23,229 nucleotides of DNA, from NCBI GenBank assembly GCA_002502215.1, contig DAPT01000122.1:1-23229 (forward strand). Reading direction: 5' to 3'. Position 1 is the first letter of the stretch. Every line of letters begins with the position of its first letter. The notes beneath the pieces were generated by a model. That model saw only the letters and a list, made by a program, of their open reading frames with translations. It ran no database searches and was not told the DNA's origin. The translations under genes and the position numbers were made by a program. Origin of the DNA: Euryarchaeota archaeon UBA124. Lineage in GTDB: Archaea > Thermoplasmatota > Poseidoniia > Poseidoniales > Poseidoniaceae. Shown here in pieces: positions 8,262-14,133 of this stretch.

Positions 8262-9872
8262 ATGGATCGACTACCGACACGAGTCAACAAAGCCGATCCA
8301 GATTATTCGACCCGCCGAGAACACAATCTCGCTCTGATTGAATTGCTTCGTGAGCGCCTGGATTTGGTGCACAAAGGTGGAGGCGAGAAATACGTTGAAC
8401 GCCATCGCAGTCGAAACAAAATGCTTGCACGTGAGCGGATTGAACGCATTATCGACCCCGGAACAGCCTTCCTCGAATTGTCACCACTGGCCGCATACGA
8501 TCTTTACGACGGCCGTGCACATTCCGCAGGAATCGTAACGGGAATTGGCTGTGTTCACGGGCGTGAAGTCCTTTTTGTTGCGAACGATGCTACTGTGAAG
8601 GGCGGTTCATACTATCCAATGACCGTCAAGAAACACATTCGTGCTCAAACGGTTGCGCATGAAAATCACCTTCCCTGCGTCTATCTTGTTGACTCTGGTG
8701 GAGCATTCTTGCCAATGCAGGACGAAGTATTCCCAGACATCGGGCACTTTGGGCGTATCTTCCGAAATCAAGCCCGCATGTCCGGTGACGGCATCCCTCA
8801 AGTTGCTGCTGTACTCGGTTCGTGCACAGCTGGGGGGGCATACGTTCCAGCGATGAGCGATGAATCGATCATCGTCAAAGGCAATGGGACGATTTTCCTT
8901 GCAGGTCCTCCATTGGTTAAAGCAGCGACCGGTGAGGTAGTGACGGCAGAAGAATTGGGTGGGGCAGAAGTGCATACGGTCCAATCCGGTGTTGCTGACC
9001 ATTACGCTGAGGATGAATCCGAAGCATTGCGAATGGTTCGTAATGTCCTTGAGAACATTGGTACAAGAGAACTTGCGCCTGCAGCATTGCAAGACCCAGA
9101 ACCGCCTGCATACGATGTTGATGAGCTGCTTGGATTGATTCCAAGCGACAATCGAACGCCGATTGATGTTCGAGAAATCATTTCTCGCATCGTTGATGGC
9201 TCTCGATTCCACGAATTCAAATCGCGTTATGGGACCACATTGGTTTGCGGATTTGCGCACATTCATGGGCACAAAGTTGGCATCGTCGCCAACAACGGCA
9301 TCCTGTTTTCAGAATCCTCACTAAAGGGCGCTCACTTCGTTGAATTATGTGGTCAACGAGGCATTCCACTCGTGTTCTTGCAGAACATTACAGGATTCAT
9401 GGTTGGACAAGCCTACGAGGCAGGAGGCATTGCCAAGGACGGTGCAAAACTCGTTACAGCAGTATCGTGTGTCAACGTCCCCAAGTTTACCGTCATCGTT
9501 GGAGGGTCACACGGAGCGGGCAACTACGGAATGTGCGGGAGAGCCTACGACCCACGCTTCCTTTTCATGTGGCCAAATAGCAGAATCTCGGTCATGGGCG
9601 GCCCTCAAGCAGCGGATGTCCTTAGTACGGTAAAACAAGACCAACGAGAACGAGAAGGAAAACCACCAATGGCGAGCGAAGAGTTGGAAAACTTCCGTGC
9701 TCCTATTCTTGAGAAGTATGAGCGTGAAGGTTCGCCGTATTACTCCACAGCGAGACTTTGGGACGATGGGATCATCGATCCTCGCGACACCCGCGATGTT
9801 CTCGGGCTCTGTCTTGCCGCATCGAGAAACGCTCCACTGCCGGAAGGAAAGTACGGAATTTTCAGAATGTAA
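8262..9872 (+). CDS. liuB: Methylcrotonoyl-CoA carboxylase-type carboxyltransferase (beta) subunit
   Basis: A protein of 536 residues, the length of bacterial MCC beta chains. It transfers CO2 from carboxybiotin to the acyl-CoA, here most likely 3-methylcrotonyl-CoA to give 3-methylglutaconyl-CoA. The N-terminal crotonase-like half has SGGAFLPMQDEVFPD (145-159) and GSCTAGGAYVPAMSDE (186-201). The C-terminal half has FLQNITGFMVG and GGSHGAGNYGMCGRAYDPRF near 416-435. These wordings are typical of MCC/geranyl-CoA carboxylases rather than propionyl- or acetyl-CoA carboxylases, and the adjacent liuC-like gene supports MCC. AGGTGG at 8250-8255, six bases before the ATG at 8262, favours this start. 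A TTG at 8229 would add 11 unconserved residues. It is the first gene of the four-gene cluster, 53 bp after DUF63 with no clear promoter between them. Confidence 0.9.
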   Translation: MDRLPTRVNKADPDYSTRREHNLALIELLRERLDLVHKGGGEKYVERHRSRNKMLARERIERIIDPGTAFLELSPLAAYDLYDGRAHSAGIVTGIGCVHGREVLFVANDATVKGGSYYPMTVKKHIRAQTVAHENHLPCVYLVDSGGAFLPMQDEVFPDIGHFGRIFRNQARMSGDGIPQVAAVLGSCTAGGAYVPAMSDESIIVKGNGTIFLAGPPLVKAATGEVVTAEELGGAEVHTVQSGVADHYAEDESEALRMVRNVLENIGTRELAPAALQDPEPPAYDVDELLGLIPSDNRTPIDVREIISRIVDGSRFHEFKSRYGTTLVCGFAHIHGHKVGIVANNGILFSESSLKGAHFVELCGQRGIPLVFLQNITGFMVGQAYEAGGIAKDGAKLVTAVSCVNVPKFTVIVGGSHGAGNYGMCGRAYDPRFLFMWPNSRISVMGGPQAADVLSTVKQDQREREGKPPMASEELENFRAPILEKYEREGSPYYSTARLWDDGIIDPRDTRDVLGLCLAASRNAPLPEGKYGIFRM

Positions 9873-9886
9873 ATTCCAATTGAAAA

Positions 9887-9894
9887 TTTAAAAA
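9887..9894 (+). promoter_or_regulatory. Putative internal TATA box before the hydratase gene
   Basis: The 40-bp gap after liuB is strikingly AT-rich and contains TTTAAAAA preceded by GAAAA, a good fit to an archaeal BRE/TATA core. Its centre is about 22 nt before the ATG at 9913 and about 31 nt before the in-frame ATG at 9922. GAGG (9902-9905), seven bases before 9913, could serve a read-through transcript from liuB. Two copies of the palindrome CAATTG flank the box (9877-9882 and 9897-9902). Confidence 0.45.
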
Positions 9895-9912
9895 TGCAAT
9901 TGAGGTTTTTTG

Positions 9913-10773
9913 ATGAAGACAATGGAGAATCCGCCAAAAACATTGCTGATCCAACTTACGATTGACGGTAGTTGTGCCCGAATCGAGTTGGCACGTGAGG
10001 ACAAGTTCAATGCTCTCAATGTTGATATGATTACAGAACTGATCGAAGTCTTTGAATGGACCAAAGAACGCAGTGCCGGCCATAACGATGCATTGGAAGA
10101 TGGCAATGGTCAATCCTACCTTCGCACACTTGTTCTTTCAGGTCGAGGTAAACACTTCTGTGCTGGAGCTGACATCAACATGATGCGAGATGCTGGAGCC
10201 AATACACCCGAAGAGAACAGAAAGGACAGTGAACGTCTCGACCGCCTCTTCAATGGACTGTGGTCGCATCCATGTTTCACAATCGGAGCCATTCAAGGGG
10301 TTGCACTTGGTGGTGGCGCAGGACTCATTGCGTGCTTGGATTACGTCGTTGCTACTGAAAATGTACGCATCGCTCTTTCGGAAGGGAAACTTGGAATTTT
10401 ACCAGCTGTAATTGGTCCGTACGTCTATCGACGTGTGGGCTCGGCAAACTTCCGTCGTCTTGCCATGCAAGCAAGCAGAGTCAAAGCGGAGGAAGCACTC
10501 CGTATCGGCTTCATTGAACGGGTCGTTGAAAGCGTGGAGGATTTCGATGCCGAGGTCAATTCAATCATCGCTGAGGTGCTGACCTCCGGTCCAAGCGCCG
10601 CAACTCTCGCAAAGGAATTGACACTTGGTTTTGACCGATGGGGGGGCCATGATGAATCCCTCCGAGAGTGGACGCTTGATTTTACCAGTCGAATGCGTGG
10701 TTCGAGAGAAGGGCAGGAAGGGCTTTCTTCATTCCTCGAAAAGCGACCTGCCAATTGGAAACCAGATGAGTGA
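9913..10773 (+). CDS. liuC: Enoyl-CoA hydratase family protein, methylglutaconyl-CoA hydratase-like
   Basis: A protein of 286 residues of the crotonase superfamily. The CoA-binding/oxyanion segments are visible: GKHFCAGADINMM and IQGVALGGGAGLIACLDYVV. The downstream stretch IALSEGKLGILPAVIGPYV closely follows bacterial LiuC, where ALSE supplies a catalytic glutamate and PAxIxPYV is diagnostic. The position of the first glutamate of classical hydratases is glycine here (GGGAGL instead of GGGxEL), as in LiuC-type enzymes. Hydration of 3-methylglutaconyl-CoA to HMG-CoA is inferred from these motifs and from its place between the two MCC subunits. I chose the ATG at 9913 because GAGG lies seven bases before it. 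The ATG at 9922 is an alternative if the transcript from the internal TATA box is leaderless. An insert around residues 45-65 (TKERSAGHNDALEDGNG) lengthens the usual loop. Confidence 0.82.
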   Translation: MKTMENPPKTLLIQLTIDGSCARIELAREDKFNALNVDMITELIEVFEWTKERSAGHNDALEDGNGQSYLRTLVLSGRGKHFCAGADINMMRDAGANTPEENRKDSERLDRLFNGLWSHPCFTIGAIQGVALGGGAGLIACLDYVVATENVRIALSEGKLGILPAVIGPYVYRRVGSANFRRLAMQASRVKAEEALRIGFIERVVESVEDFDAEVNSIIAEVLTSGPSAATLAKELTLGFDRWGGHDESLREWTLDFTSRMRGSREGQEGLSSFLEKRPANWKPDE

Positions 10774-10778
10774 GGTGA
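10772..10778 (+). promoter_or_regulatory. Ribosome-binding site fused to the upstream stop codon
   Basis: GAGGTGA begins at the second base of the hydratase stop codon TGA (10771-10773) and lies four bases before the ATG at 10783. A terminating ribosome would sit on the next gene's Shine-Dalgarno site, which points to translational coupling of the hydratase and biotin carboxylase. Confidence 0.7.
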
Positions 10779-10782
10779 AATC

Positions 10783-12288
10783 ATGATTCAACGTGTACTG
10801 GTTGCGAACCGAGGCGAAATCGCCTGTCGCATCCTCCGTGCATGTCGTGAAGCGGGGCTCGCAAGCGTTGCTATCTATGCTCAAAACGATCAGGAAAGCA
10901 TGTTTCGCGAATTGGCAGATCAATCCGTGCTCCTAGAGGGTGATACAATTGCTGAGACATATCTCAACGGGACAGCCATCATCAAGGCCGCCAAGGAGAC
11001 CGGTGCTGATGCCATCCATCCAGGATTTGGATTCCTCTCGGAGCGTGCAGAATTCGCTCAGGCAGTCATGGATGCAGGATTGATCTGGATTGGGCCCTCA
11101 CCTCAAGCCATCGAACAGATGGGCGACAAAATGTCAGCTCGTCAAATCATGAAGGCTGCTGGAGTCCCGGTTATTCCGGGTGTGGAGATCGAGGAAGAGG
11201 ACGAATCCCTTGCAATGGAAGCCATTCGAAACGCGGCTGAGGCAACAGGCTATCCGCTCTTACTCAAAGCCACTGCAGGTGGAGGTGGCAAAGGAATGCG
11301 TGTCGTCCATGCTGCTGATGGATTGGAAAATGGGGCAGCATCTGCCCGACGAGAAGCCCTGGCAGCTTTTGGAGATGGACGAGTCTACGTTGAAAAACTC
11401 TTGATGAAATCGAAACACGTTGAAGTGCAAGTCCTTGCAGATACGCACGGTCGTTGTATCCATTTAGGTGAACGAGAATGCAGCGTTCAGCGACGTCATC
11501 AGAAGGTCTTCGAAGAGGCACCGTGTTCCACAATGACACCTTCGTTGCGTGAGCGAATGGGACAAGCTGCGGTTGCAGCAGCAAAAGCGGTTGATTACGT
11601 TGGAGCAGGAACTGTAGAGTTCCTTCTTGCTGAAGATGAATCCTTCTATTTTCTTGAAATGAACACACGAATTCAGGTTGAGCATCCTGTCACAGAAATG
11701 GTAACCGGTGTCGATTTGGTTCGGGAACAACTGCGCATTGCAAACGGAGAGGCAATGTCGGTCGATGCTCTCAACATCCGTGGTCATTCCATCGAAGTCC
11801 GTCTTTACGCCGAAGATGCGACAAACAACTTCCTGCCAGCCATCGGCCCCCTTGCCGTATTCCGCCCACCTACAGGCCCAGGAATACGTCTCGATACAGG
11901 TGTTCGTGAAGGCGATGAAGTCACCCCGCATTACGATCCAATGTTAGCAAAACTGATTGTCTTCGCACCAACACGAGAAGAAGCATTGCAGCGGATGCGT
12001 CGTGCCTTGGATGAATTTGTTGTTCTTGGTACAACCACGAACATTGGATTCTTGCGAGATCTCTGCGATGTATCAGAGATTATTTCGGGCGACACTTACA
12101 CATCAATGATTGATGATCTCTATCCAAATGGGTATCAGTTCACACCACGAAAGGAAGATCTTGATGTTGCATTACTGACAGCAGCTGTCGCAGAAACAAC
12201 AGGAATGCATCGAACAACGGTTGCAACTTCGCAAGGCGAACAAGGCATTGCAAGTCCGTTCCAAACGCTCAACAGGAGGTACCCCTGA
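10783..12288 (+). CDS. Biotin carboxylase subunit of acyl-CoA (methylcrotonoyl-CoA) carboxylase
   Basis: A protein of 501 residues that carboxylates biotin at the expense of ATP and bicarbonate. It begins IQRVLVANRGEIACRI, then shows HPGFGFLSE (79-87), the glycine loop KATAGGGGKG (162-171), and the block with ECSVQRRHQKV ending at 242. The active-site segment EMNTRIQVEHPVTE (292-305) supplies Arg296 and Glu300, and Arg340 follows in IEVRLYAED. All expected catalytic residues are present. The domain proper ends near 447. The remaining 54 residues end SPFQTLNRRYP, which corresponds to the SPF/SPW-x-GRRLN segment inside fused MCC alpha chains. The frame stops exactly there and the next gene continues the same protein in another frame. 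So this is the N-terminal half of a LiuD-type protein. The stop TGA overlaps the next ATG. Confidence 0.92.
   Translation: MIQRVLVANRGEIACRILRACREAGLASVAIYAQNDQESMFRELADQSVLLEGDTIAETYLNGTAIIKAAKETGADAIHPGFGFLSERAEFAQAVMDAGLIWIGPSPQAIEQMGDKMSARQIMKAAGVPVIPGVEIEEEDESLAMEAIRNAAEATGYPLLLKATAGGGGKGMRVVHAADGLENGAASARREALAAFGDGRVYVEKLLMKSKHVEVQVLADTHGRCIHLGERECSVQRRHQKVFEEAPCSTMTPSLRERMGQAAVAAAKAVDYVGAGTVEFLLAEDESFYFLEMNTRIQVEHPVTEMVTGVDLVREQLRIANGEAMSVDALNIRGHSIEVRLYAEDATNNFLPAIGPLAVFRPPTGPGIRLDTGVREGDEVTPHYDPMLAKLIVFAPTREEALQRMRRALDEFVVLGTTTNIGFLRDLCDVSEIISGDTYTSMIDDLYPNGYQFTPRKEDLDVALLTAAVAETTGMHRTTVATSQGEQGIASPFQTLNRRYP
12274..12280 (+). promoter_or_regulatory. Perfect Shine-Dalgarno site at the MCC alpha split point
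   Basis: AGGAGGT lies inside the last codons of the biotin carboxylase gene (encoding Arg-Arg-Tyr) and seven bases before the ATG at 12288, which itself overlaps the TGA stop as TGATG. This is the strongest ribosome-binding site in the window and argues that the downstream frame is translated as a separate protein by coupled re-initiation. Confidence 0.75.
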
Positions 12289-12755
12289 TGCAGCACGAAT
12301 TCCGTCATGATGGTGAAACGTACGACGTCCTCCTCGAGCGAACTCCAAAAATTTGGACCTTTGCGAATCACTGTGCACATCCACGGGAAGATGGACGCAT
12401 TCGAATTTACTTTGAAGATGGAACCAAGGCATGGGCCTATGTTGCCAAGGTTGGCGACGTATGGTGGGTGCATCACTCGGGTCGAATCTTCACCATGGAA
12501 CGCATTGAAGCAGGCGCCAGCAGCGATGAACATCTCGGAGGGTTGGTCGCACCGATGCCAGGCGTGGTTCTCGACGTCCTCGTATCAGCGGGTGAATCCG
12601 TTGAAGCAGGACAAACACTGATGATTCTTGAAGCGATGAAAATGGAGCACAGAATCGTAGCATCAGCGGATGGAACCGTGACAGCCGTCCACTTCAGCGC
12701 TGGTGATCGCGTTGAACAGGGAACAAACCTGCTCGAGGTGGAGGATGGTGCCTAA
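12288..12755 (+). CDS. Biotin carboxyl carrier protein with MCC-type BT barrel region
   Basis: A protein of 155 residues. The C-terminal half is a biotinyl domain: VAPMPGVVLDVLV, then EAMKMEH with Lys118 as the biotin attachment site, and DGTVTAVHFSAGDRVEQG. Residues 1-82 (HEFRHDGETYDVLLE, KAWAYVAKVGDVWWVHHSG) resemble the beta-barrel part of the BT domain that joins biotin carboxylase and carboxyltransferase in MCC and PCC. It should shuttle carboxybiotin between the two neighbouring enzymes. In most MCC alpha chains this region is fused to biotin carboxylase. Here it is a separate gene overlapping the carboxylase stop by one base. It is the last gene of the cluster and is followed by a T-rich stretch. 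Confidence 0.9.
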   Translation: MQHEFRHDGETYDVLLERTPKIWTFANHCAHPREDGRIRIYFEDGTKAWAYVAKVGDVWWVHHSGRIFTMERIEAGASSDEHLGGLVAPMPGVVLDVLVSAGESVEAGQTLMILEAMKMEHRIVASADGTVTAVHFSAGDRVEQGTNLLEVEDGA

Positions 12756-12809
12756 TCATCTCCAAAGCACAGTCGATTTTGTGACAATCTGACCCGCTCT
12801 TGCCAACAG

Positions 12810-12827
12810 TAATTTTTAGTATTTATT
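12810..12827 (+). terminator. Putative T-rich terminator of the MCC cluster
   Basis: The 76-bp gap between the convergent biotin carrier and serS genes contains TAATTTTTAGTATTTATT, a T-rich run on the plus strand with no strong hairpin before it. Archaeal RNA polymerase commonly stops at such oligo-T stretches. On the opposite strand the same bases are A-rich, so a serS transcript has no equally clear stop here. Confidence 0.5.
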
Positions 12828-12831
12828 AAGA

Positions 12832-14121
12832 CTACCACTTACAAGGTTCGAGAATTGCCTGACCCTGCATGTAAACTTGCAAAACTTCAGGAACTCGAAC
12901 ACGCCCATCCTCAAGCTGGTTTTGCTCAATAATGGCAACCAAGGCCCGAGATGTAGCAACAGCCGTTGAATTGAGTGTGTGCACCATCGGCTGGTTTGGA
13001 TGGCCCGGTGTTCCGTATCGGATCTCCAATCGATTCGCTTGATAATCGGTACAATTGGAACAAGATACAATCTCCTTGAACGCTTTTGCTCCTGGTAGCC
13101 ATGCTTCTAAATCGTATTTCCGTGCAGCAACAGTGCCCATATCGCCTGTGCAAATGTTGACCACTTCGTAGTGCAATCCAAGCGCATCCCACAGATCAAT
13201 GCAATTCTGAAGCAGTTCTTCGTGCAATTCCCAGGACGTTTCTGGCGTTGCAATGACGATTTGTTCAACCTTCGTGAATTGATGGACGCGCCAAATACCA
13301 CGATCGGATTGACCATGGGCACCTACTTCTCTCCGGAAACAAGAGGATACGCCAACAATTTTCAATGGAAGCAACTCCTCAGGAATTGTTTCTTGCATGT
13401 ACATTGCAGTCAGAGGATGCTCTGACGTTGCGATCATGTAGTAACCATCAGGGTCGATTCCGTACATGACCGTCTCAAAGTCTGAAAGGTCTGTGACTCC
13501 CTCGTAGGCTGCGCGATTCATCATCACTGGAGGCTGAACAAAGGTGAATCCCCGCTGTTGAATGAAGTCAACAGCGTAAGCCTGCAAGGCCATTTCAAGA
13601 CGAGCAAGGTCTCCTTTGAGGAAATAGAATCTACTTCCCGTGATCTTCGCAGCACGTTCCAAATCCACCCATTTGTTTTCCTCAATCAATTCATTGTGAG
13701 TTTTTGGTTCGAATTCAAAAGATGGTTCCTTGCCGTGAAGTGAATGCTTCGTGTTCCCCGATTCATCAGCACCAGTAGGAACGTCTGGGTGCAAAAGATT
13801 TGGAATGGACATTCGAACCGAATCTCGTTCGGACAAGAACGCATCTGTCTTCTTCTCCATTTCTGAAATCTGTGCTCCTAGGTCAGCGACCTCGGAGAGA
13901 ATCCGTTGTGCTTCAGCCTCGTCACCGGACTTCTTTGCAGCACCGATACCACGAGCAGCCTCGTTCTTTTGGCGTCGCAATTCATTGGTCTCACGAAGCA
14001 TTCCTTTCCATTTTGTGTCAAGTTCAATCACCTTGTCGACGTTGTCGTGAGGTAGACCCCGACGATCGTGATCGGCCCGAATTTTTTCGACCTCTTCACG
14101 GAATAATTGAATATCAAGCAT
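12832..14121 (-). CDS. serS: Seryl-tRNA synthetase (common, bacterial/eukaryal-like type)
   Basis: A protein of 429 residues that charges tRNA-Ser. The N-terminal arm (about residues 5-100) is a long, charged coiled coil that binds the tRNA variable arm. The class II catalytic core follows: TSEHPLTA (232-239), motif 2 with FRREVGAHG (262-270) and RGIWRVHQF (274-282), and motif 3 in NSTAVATSRALVAIIEQNQ (384-402), followed by DGRVRVPEVL. This is the widespread SerRS, not the rare zinc-dependent methanogen type. The start MLDIQLFREE at 14121 is the standard family N-terminus and is preceded by GAGGTGA. Upstream in-frame codons overlap the preceding gene and were rejected. It is the second gene after the presenilin-like protease, with 10 bases between them. 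Confidence 0.95.
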   Translation of the reverse strand: MLDIQLFREEVEKIRADHDRRGLPHDNVDKVIELDTKWKGMLRETNELRRQKNEAARGIGAAKKSGDEAEAQRILSEVADLGAQISEMEKKTDAFLSERDSVRMSIPNLLHPDVPTGADESGNTKHSLHGKEPSFEFEPKTHNELIEENKWVDLERAAKITGSRFYFLKGDLARLEMALQAYAVDFIQQRGFTFVQPPVMMNRAAYEGVTDLSDFETVMYGIDPDGYYMIATSEHPLTAMYMQETIPEELLPLKIVGVSSCFRREVGAHGQSDRGIWRVHQFTKVEQIVIATPETSWELHEELLQNCIDLWDALGLHYEVVNICTGDMGTVAARKYDLEAWLPGAKAFKEIVSCSNCTDYQANRLEIRYGTPGHPNQPMVHTLNSTAVATSRALVAIIEQNQLEDGRVRVPEVLQVYMQGQAILEPCKW

Positions 14122-14126
14122 TTGAA

Positions 14127-14133
14127 TCACCTC
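14127..14133 (-). promoter_or_regulatory. serS ribosome-binding site overlapping the upstream stop codon
   Basis: Read on the minus strand the junction is TGAGGTGATTCAAATG. TGA ends the presenilin-like gene and GAGGTGA, starting at its second base, is the Shine-Dalgarno site of serS five bases before ATG. The arrangement mirrors the hydratase/biotin carboxylase junction at 10771. Confidence 0.7.

Noticed and set aside
8607..9272. 221-codon open frame antisense to the MCC beta gene
   Set aside because: It is a shadow of a highly conserved coding region, with Cys/His-rich meaningless composition and no ribosome-binding site.
12281..12290. Programmed -1 frameshift joining biotin carboxylase and carrier
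   Set aside because: No canonical slippery heptamer is present (the bases are TACCCCTGATG), whereas a perfect Shine-Dalgarno site and overlapping ATG explain separate translation better.
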